A stretch of 64,000 bases of DNA. Source: Siderastrea radians (Eukaryota > Cnidaria > Anthozoa > Scleractinia > Rhizangiidae). The position numbers and the translations under genes are program-made. This document shows positions 35,259-45,606 of this stretch, one piece after another. Within the stretch, counting starts at the first letter, position 1; each line of letters begins with the position of its first letter. The notes under the pieces were generated by a model that was given only the letters and a program-made list of their open reading frames with translations, had not been told where the DNA came from and made no database searches. The stretch is taken from contig OZ024888.1 in assembly GCA_964017195.1 (NCBI GenBank), forward strand, positions 17,393,201 to 17,457,200, in the 5' to 3' direction.

Positions 35259-36798
35259 CTTGGGATGTTTTAACGTAACTAGCTGCAGTACCTCAATCTT
35301 TTTTTCATAAAAGAATTGACAGCCTTAATGAAGGTGGCAGCCTATCATCAGCTCGCTTTCTCGTACTTTAATGTTCTTTTTTGTGTAAACGCCGACAATT
35401 AATCGGTTAGAACGCAAAAACAGGCCTCTTCGCGTTGAAACTGGCAGACGGCAGAAAGCAAAAATGGCAGGAAACTCATGGTCACGTGGCATTTTGTCGT
35501 TCGCGTTTGCCTAAATGTGATGATTAGTCCCCCTATGGACGAGAGAAAAATGTCAAGAATGAGAGAGTCGTCCAGCACACTTAAAAAAGTGTGAAAAAAT
35601 TAGGTTAACGACACTGAAAATTCTTATAGACACATGTACACTTTTCCCTTTTAACATGGGTGATAACTAGCTCGAGGTTGTGCCACCTGAAAAAGAACTG
35701 TTTTTCGTAGTTGTACTGCGCTGGCCATAAAATTGAATTGCTAAGTGTCGTATTTCAAGGTGAGCTAGCCGAGAGCAGATTTTAAACTATTTACTTTGAA
35801 GTCACTGTTACAAACTTTTCCTTTACATAGTGCAGTGAACGGACAAGATACACAGAATTTTGACCGAGACAACTTAGCGTGCCTGTGAATTGTTACCACG
35901 AGTTGACTAAACTCGTGGTAGCTTTTTCCCTGTAGTCGAATGTCGAACTATTCAATTCAGAGAGCAAATGAAAAACAAGATTCTTATCAATCACGTCATT
36001 CAGACTTACAAAGTAGCTGACGAGGAAATGTGCAGGCTAAAATGCTACCTGGAACCAAACTGTGTGTCCTACAATATTGGCCCGCTAAATAATGGATCAT
36101 TTCTGTGTGAACTGAGTGACGAGAGCCACTTACAAGTCCGTCTAACGAGCTGAAGGAGAGACGACGAGTTTATTTACAGGCCAATATTCATGGCACGTGT
36201 ACTGGATTAATACCTATATATGTTGTCTTATCTAGCTAGAATAGCCATCTATCTTTTTTTGTTCTCAGAATTCTTGCCTCAACAGCCCTTGTCCTAGCAA
36301 CTCCACCTGTCAAACAGGATTTAGTGACCAAGGATACCTATATTTTTGCCCTCAAGGATACCATGGAGATAGATGTGAACTGGGTGAGAGAGGGATGCAT
36401 ATCGAACAGTTACCCTTTTTTTTCAATGAACTTTTTATTTAAATTTGATATTCTATCTAAAGGAAGCCAAGACTGTTCGCCAGTTGCCAAGTGCGTTGAT
36501 GTACCAGGATCGTTTCAGTGTATTTGATTTATGGCTTCACCGGAAACGGGATAGAATGCACTGGTAGGTTACCATGGCTAATTCTGCCGCAAATGATGCA
36601 GCCCTCTAAGGCGTGCATTGCCACCGTTCGTGGAACGATGTTTTTACATACTGACTTTGCTGGTCCGAATACTGAAAATGCTTTTCCTTCCTTATCAAAG
36701 CTTCAGGGTAAGAGCAACGAGGTTTCCTATTCAATTCCCCAAAATATTTATTTTGGTATCAAGTGAATTATTTTGGTATCACGTTCGTTATTGAGAAA

Positions 36799-36846
36799 AG
36801 TGATGATGATGATGAAGCTGATGGTGATGATGACGATGATGATGAC

Positions 36847-36875
<29 letters not shown>
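36799..36875 (+). repeat. (GAT/GAC)n microsatellite
   Basis: Trinucleotide repeat reading poly-Asp on plus and poly-Ser on minus. Intron of gene B. Confidence 0.97.
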
Positions 36876-36877
<2 letters not shown>

Positions 36878-37377
36878 TGTCTATAGCAAGTGTCAGAGTT
36901 AATTTAGCGTTACTGCTAATTATGGACACTACTGCGTTCACTGATATTAACTGGCAAAAAAGAGACAAAAGGTGAACAAAAACTTAGTAGAGGACTTTGT
37001 GTGCAATCTTCTACCCAGTCGTATGGTGTTTAAGTAAGCAGAGGGTAACAGTGAAACTTATTGCAGCTGTAGATGAATGCAGTACACCGGGCGCAAATAA
37101 CTGCTCGTCAAGCGCGGACTGTGTAAATAAAAACGGTTCATTCGAATGTCAATGCAGACCTCATTACACTGGAGATGGCGTGGATTGTAATGGTAAGATT
37201 TTCTGAGTAAATCAGTTTCATTCCCTACGTTACGTCTCTCGTAAAGCACTTTGAGAAATGATAAGCATGCATCGTAAGCTTTTGAAGTAGACAAAAGGCT
37301 CATAAATCAACAAATAAAAGTGAACCATTGAATGCAGTACTGACATAAATGCCATGATATGCCTAACCAAAAAAATA

Positions 37378-37628
37378 CTTTATTTAGGTGTTAACGGTAT
37401 CTAGCACAGAATGGTAATTGCGGACACCTCAAAGATCGAATTGGAATTTAGAAATGTTGGTTTTTGAGGAGAGGGGAAAACCGGAGTACCCGGAGAAAAA
37501 CCTCTCGAAGCAAGGACGAGAACCAACAACAAAGTCAACCCACATATGACGGCGAGTTCGTAAGTCGAACCCGGGCCATATTGGTGGGAGGTGAGTGCTC
37601 TCACCACTACGCCATCCCTGGTCCCTAG
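37378..37628 (-). mobile_element. tRNA-derived SINE
   Basis: On the minus strand an A-box-like TGGCGTAGTGGTGAGAGC is followed ~30 bp later by a B-box-like GGGTTCGACTT, the spacing of a pol III internal promoter. A conserved-looking body follows (CGAGAGGTTTTTCTCCGGGT), and the 3' part ends in an A/T-rich region. It lies in a gene B intron. The tRNA head is too degenerate to name a tRNA. Confidence 0.7.
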
Positions 37629-38801
37629 GTAAAGGAAACCTCCACTTTATTGGAGATAAAGCCTAAATTACAATTCATTTAGTAAGCAAGTTTTCAAAAA
37701 GTTTTAATGTAACAAAAATGGGACCTGAATATCACCTATTTTTACCTTTAAATTTCTGCACGCTCCCATTTTGAATGTTTATGGCGTCATTACCGTTGCC
37801 CATATTGTCGCATGCAAAAGAAAGTCGCTTCTTAACAACAGTGGCAACCATAGGACGTCATAAAGATTCAAAATGGCCGTGCATGGAAAATTCAAAAGCG
37901 AAAACCGGTGAAATTCATATCTAACTTTTTGGAGCTGTGACACTGACGATTCAACGTCGAATTGTTGTAACAGTGGAGGTTCCCTTTAAGTACTTAAATG
38001 ATTGAATGTCTTTCTCATAGACGTAGACGAATGCAATACTCCAGGGGCCAATAACTGCTCGTTCAACGCAAATTGTTTAAACATACCTGGATCGCTTGAT
38101 TGTCAATGTACAGCTTACTACACAGGAGATGGTGTGGATTGTCAGTGGTACGTTTTTGTCATCCCATTATTTCGATGCTAGCGAGTAGGTGTTTTGCAAC
38201 TCAGCGAAAGTAAAAGATTAATCTGCATTTCTTTATTCTTCGTAAACAACTTCAATTGCCATCAGGTCTTAGCTAGACCTTAGATAGCTACTGTTCACTA
38301 CAGTTCAGACTCTCCTCAGTGTTCGGGTCTGATTCATTTTAGATCACCCCTTGTTAGAGTCAAATTTGTTTTTGGAAGAACACTGCTGTCAATAAAGGTC
38401 ATTTTAGTTAAGAATAAAAAAAAATTACTTAAAAAGAAAATGCAAATATTCAGCTAACCTGTGTCACAAAGCGACAATTTACATTCATGTTCCTTTTAAA
38501 GGCTCCAAAACGAAAATCGTCTTTCAATTTACAGTATTACAGTAAATTCTCTTTGGGTGTTTCTGGATAGGCATTCTCAAACACCCTGGGGATTACCTTT
38601 ACCCAAACTTTTTCACTGGAAGACAAAGTATTATTCTCATTGGCGTGGCTTTGCCTTTGATCTTTAATCCGGTTTGTCAGCTTTGTATGATGACTGCTCT
38701 GACGCTCCAAACTTAACACCACTGGAGTATACATGATTGCTAATCACGGCTCGAAACTATTTCCTGTGTACTGTGACCAGTCAACTGATGGAGGAGGCAA
38801 T

Positions 38802-38802
<1 letters not shown>

Positions 38803-38833
<31 letters not shown>

Positions 38834-38925
38834 TTTTCTTTCTTTCCTTTTTTTTTCTTACTTTCTTTCTTTCTTTTTCTCTCTCTTCTTTATGTCTTTC
38901 TTTCTTCTTCTTATCAGTTTTTATT
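38803..38925 (+). repeat. (TTTC)n microsatellite abutting gene B N-lobe exon
   Basis: Begins directly after GATGGAGGAGG, the end of the fibrinogen-like N-lobe exon, and appears to have replaced the splice donor (gene C has GGAG followed by GT at this point). Confidence 0.9.
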
Positions 38926-39319
38926 GATTTGTTTGTTCCGTTTATTTGCACCAATATTACCTTTCATTTACTAACCTCTAAAGGTGCACGTGGATTGTCT
39001 AAGGTGGCGCACACTATAAAGTTGTTCGCTCACGAGTGATTTGAATTTGATGATATATGTTCGTGTAATTTTCGTCTAGCAGTATTATCCTTGTCATTAG
39101 AGATAAATCTTTGGACAGTAACTCGCAGTTGCGAGTAAGTGTATGCTAGAGTTGCTCCACAGACGTGTTCTTGTTCTTCCGAGGCTCGCACTTAAAGGTG
39201 TACGCGTATATTAGAACAAGCTATGGGCGTCTCTTTTGCAGTTAATAGATATACCAGTTCTGGATAATAGCAGTGATGTTCTAAATTAAATAAAGAACAC
39301 GACGTTCTTAAGTTTTGCA

Positions 39320-39768
39320 TACATATTTCGGCCGATACGTCTGCTATCTTCGGTGTGAATTTGAACATAGTGTGCAGTAGAATATAAATAAACCAGTTCA
39401 TTTTCAACAAACTGGAGTTCGTCACATTGCTCTGACAATCCTATTGCGGTGAGAAATAAAGAATAACTTATCACTGACAACTCAGTCAATACTATTACTT
39501 GTAAAGGGAAACGTTGTCAGCTAAAGGGCAGAAACACGATAAAAGTTTGAGTTAATGCCGTCAAAGATTGCGATGTTCTGCCATATACTATAATCTATTT
39601 GCACGTGTTCTTTGTAGTTAAGGTCGTCTTTAATGTAGTCCAATCCTCTATTTGTTTTATTTCCTATTTTTTGTTTTAATTCAAGTGAAGGCTGGTCAAT
39701 AATATTTAAAATAGTTGGAGCTGTAACTCCAGCCAACGTTTCCGGGCTATAGTCTTCATCGTACACAC
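39320..39768 (-). mobile_element. PLE-type insertion with hammerhead-like edges, disrupting a gene B exon
   Basis: The half exon of gene B at ~39770 is preceded by foreign sequence. At 39723-39765, read on the minus strand, is ACGATGAAGACTATAGCCCG followed by GAAACGTTGGCTGGAG, resembling a degenerate hammerhead core (GATGA...GAAAC). A second, weaker block (CCGAAGATAGCAGACG...GGCCGAAA) occurs at 39335-39362. No reverse transcriptase is visible, so this would be a terminal-repeat remnant. Confidence 0.35.
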
Positions 39769-39894
39769 TCTCTGAAAATATCGACGCCGCAATGGATGTA
39801 ACTTCAAAATATCGGAGACACTACAAAAACAGAGTTGTGCAGAACTGGCAAACATTTAATCTTCAAGAAGTAAGTATCGTCTTTCTATTTGTTG

Positions 39895-40232
39895 TTGTGG
39901 TGACTGACTGACAAACAAAGTCACTGAGTGACTGACTGAATGGCCACCTAGATGCCTACCCGACAGACTAACGAACCGACTGTTTGCTTCGTCAACCAAT
40001 TGACCGGATGAATTACAGACTGGCTTACTGACCGGTAAACTGACTTATTGACTAACTGTTTGACTGAATGGCTGACTGACTGACTGACCGACTGACTGAC
40101 TGACTGACCGACCGACCGACCGACCGACCAACCGATCGACTGACTGACTGACTGACTGACCGACCGACCGACCGACCGACCAACTGACTGACTAACTGAC
40201 TGACTGACTGACTGACTGACTGACTGAGGCAG
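39895..40232 (+). repeat. (ACTG)n/(ACCG)n tetranucleotide array
   Basis: Blocks of GACTGACTGA alternate with GACCGACCGA. The minus-strand frame reads SVSQSVGRSV and is a repeat shadow. Confidence 0.95.
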
Positions 40233-41089
40233 TCACTCACAGATCACACCCACCTGAATCCGTCATGTTACAGCTGATTTCACTACTTTGGGTTTTTCTA
40301 GCATTCGCAGGTTATGATTCGCCCGAATCGATCCTCTTATAACTATAAAGCGATGAACAAAAATTAGCAGATATTATGCTCCTTTACGATTTTTCATATG
40401 TCAAAAAGAGTGTATTTCTCCTGCTAACTCATTTCATGCGCGGATTTCCAGAATTATTTTGTGACCATGGGCGAATCAGGACGGGTGGATCACAGTTCAT
40501 GACTGGCGAATCCAGCCCATTTTCACGAAATTCTGGAAATCTGTGCATGAAATGACTTCAAAGAAAACTACTAACTTCCTGAGATATAAACAAAATCGCA
40601 AAAAAGCAGCAGATTTGCTAGTTGCTTTGTGATTATGAGAGAATCGAGATGGGTGAAGTATAGCCGACGAATCATGATGTAAAACCCGGGTCTACACTTT
40701 GCTGCAAAATCGGCTGTGATAGCTCTCTAATAACCACTGCCACCGGTGCAACGTGCCAGATTCTCGTGGATTTTCTGACGCCTAAAGTGTTTTGAGAATG
40801 GGCTCATGTCCCTCTAAAAGTGTTTGTTTGGAAGTGAATATGTGAAATGCTACAATCTTCGACGAAACTAGTTGAGACAAAGGCAATTAGCGTGCGTATT
40901 TCTCAATTTCCCTGCATGGAAACACCGACAATATTGCAGAAAGGCTTTCCCTCCCCCCTCCCCTCATTCAATGTTGTTTGGAAGGACTGAGGTTTCATCG
41001 AAATATTGGTGGTAAAGAAACATTGATGAGGGGGCGGCGGGGGCAGATTTGTCGAGGTGAGTGGTTTTTAAGGTCAAAGTTCTCATTCA

Positions 41090-41330
41090 TTCCGAAGTGT
41101 CTCAACGGATTTGTCCCAGATTGTGCGAGAGGGTTTTGGCGATTTATCCATATGTGAACTGCGGATGAAATATGAAAATATGATGACCATCGCAGTTAAT
41201 GATATCAATTTAAGCAGCTGATAAAAGAAACCTGAAAAAAAACAGGATTGAACGAGATTCGAACTCATGAAATGCTGGCATATAAGTATTACATATATCC
41301 ACTTTCATTTAGTTACCACTTACCTGAGAT
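41090..41330 (-). mobile_element. tRNA-derived SINE, minus copy
   Basis: On the minus strand a B-box-like GAGTTCGAATCTCG is followed by TTCAATCCTG, a T-rich linker, and the body CAGCTGCTTAAATTGATATC to a tail ending near 41090 (CATCCGCAGTTCACATATGG). It is inverted relative to the plus copy at 41364-41510. Confidence 0.6.
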
Positions 41331-41363
41331 TTATACGCATTATCAAATGGCTGCCTGCCAGAT

Positions 41364-41510
41364 GGCTTGATAGCTCAGTTCATTAGAGCGCTGCAACGGT
41401 CTCGAGGAGGTAGTGAGCTCGAAACTCGTTTAATCCTGATTTTAATTTCTCAGGTTTCTTTTGTCAGCTGCTTAAGTTGATATCATTAACGACGACGGTC
41501 GTAATCTTTT
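41364..41510 (+). mobile_element. tRNA-derived SINE, plus copy (3' truncated)
   Basis: GGCTTGATAGCTCAGTTCAT, then TAGAGCG (A-box region), followed by GAGCTCGAAACTCG (B-box region), TTTAATCCTG, and the same body CAGCTGCTTAAGTTGATATC. The head looks like a tRNA but the anticodon arm does not fold convincingly and the SINE body follows directly, so it is not called as a tRNA gene. Confidence 0.65.
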
Positions 41511-42089
41511 CATAAGTTTTTTATAGCGCAAAAGTATCGTGTTGATGAACTAGATTTAAGTTGCTTGAGTGAAAGGTTCAATATACTATTGATGACTTCT
41601 CTTGTGGTTTTAGGCTCGAGCAGTGCTTTATAAAAGCGGAATACAAGTGGCTTCTCTCGTGTTTAATGCTGAACAACCTGAATTGGTTCTCACAAAACAA
41701 GCTTGTGCAGTCGCCATGGAGTGATTTGAAAACCGCAACAAACCTGGAAACATTCAACATTGATGGAGTAGCACGTTACTTTGAGATCAGCTCCAGATAC
41801 GGTTTTGGTCACAAGGCCAAATTGGCCTTAGGAAAATCGCCTTCCTATATATTTACCGAACATTTTTACAGCAAGCTGGGATCTAAGGTCAACTAGAACG
41901 ATTTTGGTATGTATAGTTGCGTTAATCGGATTCAAAAATGACTTCCTTATATACATAGCACATACTCTGGATCCAGAGATAAGCAAACGATACACGTGGA
42001 CGTACAGGCAAAAGGACGCCAACACTCTGCAACAAGCACAAATAGCCATATGCCGCACATACAGAGCTGTTTCTGGTCCGCACAGGTGA

Positions 42090-43740
42090 AATAAGCGCAA
42101 CATTTGTGAACTGTCAGAATCCAGGCCGGGATACAGTACTCAGGGCCATGAGCCCTAAATGCTGGATTATGGCATGCTGTGCCCGTTAGCTTCCATTTCA
42201 GGAAAATTACAAGAAAGTTTTCCCACCCCTTAATATTTCTCCATTTCAATTGCATGGTATTCAAATTTGAAAGTAACCAATCAGTCCGGTTTCAGAAAGC
42301 ATCACTCTACCGAAACTGCGCTTATCGCTGTTGTAGACACGTTACTAGAGAATCAGGATAACGCCCATGCCAATGGAATGATCTTTGCAGATTTTCAAAA
42401 GGGCTTTTGACCTTGTAGATCACTCCGTGCTTATTGAAAAGTTACACATTTATGGCTTAGACGCCAACGCAACGGAGCTGATGTCATCGTATCTTTCGGG
42501 GCGTAAACAGGCTACAGATGTCAATGGCAAATTATCCTCATTTCAGCTCTTGAATCACGGTGTCCCTTAAGGCTCGGTGCTTGCTCCTCTTCTTTTTCTT
42601 ATCTTCATCAACGATCTACCAGTAGGAGTGATTGGGCAGAATACAACAGTAGATATCTTTGCGGATGACACCTCAATGAGCTCCTCTGCCCCCATATCTA
42701 ACATCCACACATTGAGATCCAATTTGAACACTAGCTTACAGCAACTGGATAACTGGTCAGCAAATAATCGAGTCAGACTGAACACTGATAAAACAAAATC
42801 CATGCTCAGTGCCAACAAAAGACTCAGGAACAAGCTCACAGAAGACGAAAAATTGTTGAACATCAAATTAAAGAACTCCACCCTTGAGCAAGTTTCCACT
42901 TACAAATTACTTGGTATCACAATTGATCACGAACTGACATTTGATGATCATGTTGACAGCTTGTGTGGCAAATTGGCGCAACGCATAGGAATACTGAGGT
43001 CAATACGCTCCCTTCTTCCTCAAAATGAAAGAGTTCTACTTTACAACACTACCATCAAACCTATCCCTATGTATAGTAGCTCTATTTGGGGAAGTATGAC
43101 GTCGAAACAGAACTTAACCAGGCTCCTCAAGTTACAGAAAAGGGCTGCACTAGTTATTCTGAACAAAAACACTAGAGAGTCGAGAACAGTAGATTTATTT
43201 AAATCCTTAAATTGGTTGCCGTTTGTCCAAGAAATAAAAGTCAATCAATGCTCCCTACTGATGAAGTAGATTCAGGGGCAGGTACCGGAGTACTTGGAAA
43301 ACAAACTTACTAGGATTAGTGATGACTCCACCAGAGCAACCCGTCACTCAAGAAAAACTTTTTACTGCCCGCGGTATAATTGGGAAACTGAGGGACTGAA
43401 GGCGTACTTTTATCGCCAAAGCTGTTAAACTTTGGAACTCGCTACCAGATAAACTGAAAGTCTGCCCTAATGTTAAATCTTTTATGAGAGCGTGTACAAG
43501 TCACTTTGCTGCCATGAACGCTGACCTAGACCATTTTACCGTAAACTAGTTCTTATTATATTCTTCTCTTTTTCTTACCTTTTATATGTAGTTTTCCATT
43601 TATTTAGCGTTTTCTTTCATTTTTTTAATATGTTATGTAACATTTTTATAGAGGGCCACAGGTTCGTCAACTTTTAACTGTAATGTGTTTTACCCTCGTG
43701 AAATAAAGTGGTTTATTATTATTATTATTATCATTATTTA
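42090..43740 (+). mobile_element. 5'-truncated non-LTR retrotransposon (LINE), decayed
   Basis: Reverse transcriptase blocks in order: NQSGFRKHHSTETALIAV (~42272), then FADFQK and FDLVDHSVLIEKLHIYG after a frameshift, then GVP followed by TAA where GVPQGS is expected (42568), GSVLAPLLFLIFINDLP, the catalytic FADDTSM (~42660), and LGITIDHELTF. After the stop at 43267-43269 further C-terminal blocks (KLWNSLPDKLK) are out of frame. The 3' end is an AATAAAGTGG stretch followed by an ATT microsatellite to ~43737. No endonuclease is present. It lies between the truncated C-terminal exon and the last exon of pseudogene B. Clade not resolved (CR1/L2/Jockey-like). Confidence 0.85.
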
Positions 43741-45137
43741 AACTCTCCTGGTTTCCTACGATATCAGCCTACTGGCTATCACAAACAAAAAGTTCATCAA
43801 TTAAATTTTCACCACGCAAAATTCATATGTGGCAGCACCTTGCACGTGACATGTACACTTAAGGGTTCCTGGAGTCGCTTCCTTAAGTAACGTTTTGTAA
43901 AATTTTTGGTAGTTCCAGATTATTTGCACAAGAATCGAATGAATCCATGAAAATATTACAAGTTGTTAGACAATCTAATCAAAATGGGCTCGTTCCTGGA
44001 CAAACTTGTATTTAACATAGAAGTATCAGTTGTTTCTTAGCAATAAGAAGGAAATAGCATAAGACAACTTGATAAGAATTCGTTCGATAAATTAATAGCT
44101 AATAGTACCACTCCTCTCATTCAGTACACTGCGGCGACGTATAAAGCTCGTTAGTTCTCGCATTGGTTGTTTGATTCCACTGCGTCACGTGCTTATTTGA
44201 ACCATGGCTCAAAGAGATTCACTTGACAGGTCCTAAAGATCTACAAAACAATGCCCCTGTTGTAATGTATAAAATATTAACCCAAACCCTTACCCTTGTG
44301 CTTATCTTATAGGTGAGTACCCGGCATAAAATATCAAATAATAGATCGCATGGGTGTCCCACGCTATTTCGCAAATTTCACAATTAGCTGTAACTCAAAG
44401 GAGTGTAACTTACAAGAGGAGGGGAAGAGGGGGTAACGGGGAAGGAGGGAAGGGTGTTATGCTGACACCGGGTGCCTTTTTTGGATCACACCCTTATAAT
44501 ACGCAACTTTGCCAGACGCCGAAGTTTTCGGAACCTTGGAGGCTTTTACACTTGGTGCTCAATCACTGTGCTAGTTAAGATGCCTGACGGGCACCAATTG
44601 TAAAATCAAGTTTTTGTTTGTTTGTTTCTTTGTTTGTTTGTATGATTATTAGCTGTTTTTTTTAATTTGTTTTTGTATTGCTTTTCTTTTAATTTATTTT
44701 ATACATTACATGTAGTGACGATTTAGATCGTTTTGAAAGTGCCAGTAATAGCAAATTGAGCCCGGTGCATGGGTAAACGGGCACATGGTCGAGACTTTTC
44801 CTCAGGATAAGCCAGTGAATAGGCTCGTTAGTGGGAAGTGTATTAATCGATGATTTATAATCGATGGATTTAGTTGTTTTAGAAATAAACCTTAATGAGT
44901 TCAGTGGGGCATTTTTTTTCTTGATATTGTTTGTTTGTTTTGTTTTTACGTGTGGAAAGATCATCGAAAAATAATACCGTTTCTTTGGTTTGCAGCTAAC
45001 GTTGGAGTTAGTGATGTTATGGCAGTATATATTCGCTGATGGCAGTTGTCAAAGAAACGATGTATGTGATGCCGTCTGTGACGTCTACAAGAAACAGCTC
45101 AATCGGAGGCACGTGTAGAAACAGACAGAAAATTAGC

Positions 45138-45606
45138 TTACCGTATTTACTTGAATAAGCGCCGCATTTGGGCCAAAAAAATTAATAAGCGCCGCCCCCA
45201 AATAAGCGTCACGGTCCCAATGCGGCGCTTATTAGAGGAATTCCGTATAACTAAAAAACCACTACAATGAAACTCTAAAACAGCATTGAAAATTTATTTT
45301 CATCAAAAGCGACCTTCTTCAGTTCAAAGTGATTATATTTCACCGCTTACCCATTAAGTTCTCTATCCAGAATTCTTGCAATATCTACGTAGTTCTGAAG
45401 GCCGTGAATTTTGCCGGCACAACAGACAAACAAGACGCTTCTGTTAGTTACTGTAAAATTTTCGTACAGATGGAAAATATATCGTTAAATTACGTTAAAT
45501 TAAAAGAAAAGATCTCTTTGTCGCGTCCAATTTTTAAATAAGCGCCGCAGCTGAGGCGTGGAAAATTTAATGGGCACCGCGGCGCTTATTCGAGTTAATA
45601 CGGTAA
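45138..45606. mobile_element. Short DNA transposon with ~28 bp TIRs
   Basis: The left end TTACCGTATTTACTTGAATA, then AGCGCCGC, is matched by the reverse complement of the right end (TTACCGTATTAACTCGAATA, then AGCGCCGC). Further AATAAGCGCCGC words occur near each end as subterminal repeats. The ~470 bp element has no transposase. It begins 99 bp after the last exon of pseudogene B. Confidence 0.75.

Larger units (their letters stand above)
33733..45039 (+). pseudogene. Gene B: PAN-EGF-EGF-cbEGF2-fibrinogen-like pseudogene
   Basis: Exons, homologous to genes A and C: 33733-33856 signal segment (MWQFPLSS...LVSFALWAVCF); 35936-36192 PAN; 36269-36383 EGF (115 nt); ~36440-36563 EGF; 37073-37192 cbEGF (DECSTPGANNCSS); 38021-38147 cbEGF (DECNTPGANNCSF); 38681-~38805 N-lobe (DDCSDAPNL...VYCDQSTDGG); ~39770-39869 half exon (HYKNRVVQNWQTFNLQE); 41614-~41815 (ARAVLYKSG...NWFSQNKL...SPWSDLKTATN); 44996-45039 last exon (NVGVSDVMAVYIR, stop; 44 nt as in gene C). 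Lesions: in-frame TGA at 36151-36153 between compensating indels; GC instead of GT at the PAN donor; a frameshift giving TGA at 36525; frameshifts near 38733 and 41670; loss of the GGWT half of one exon; and loss of the second half of the large C-terminal exon, followed by LINE sequence. Not expected to make the full protein, though alternative splicing cannot be excluded. Confidence 0.75.

Noticed and set aside
36763..36975. Poly-Asp / poly-Ser frames
   Set aside because: A GAT/GAC trinucleotide microsatellite inside a gene B intron.
39335..39362. Second hammerhead ribozyme candidate
   Set aside because: The boxes are too degenerate (no CUGANGA, no clear stem II) to call on its own; mentioned only as part of the possible PLE remnant.
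40052..40240. SVSQSVGRSV repeat protein
   Set aside because: Tetranucleotide repeat read in frame; no splice or start context.
41364..41436. tRNA gene
   Set aside because: The A- and B-box regions look tRNA-like, but the anticodon arm does not fold and the sequence continues into a SINE body shared with an inverted neighbour.
42567..42899. Minus-strand 110-codon frame
   Set aside because: Antisense of LINE reverse transcriptase blocks.
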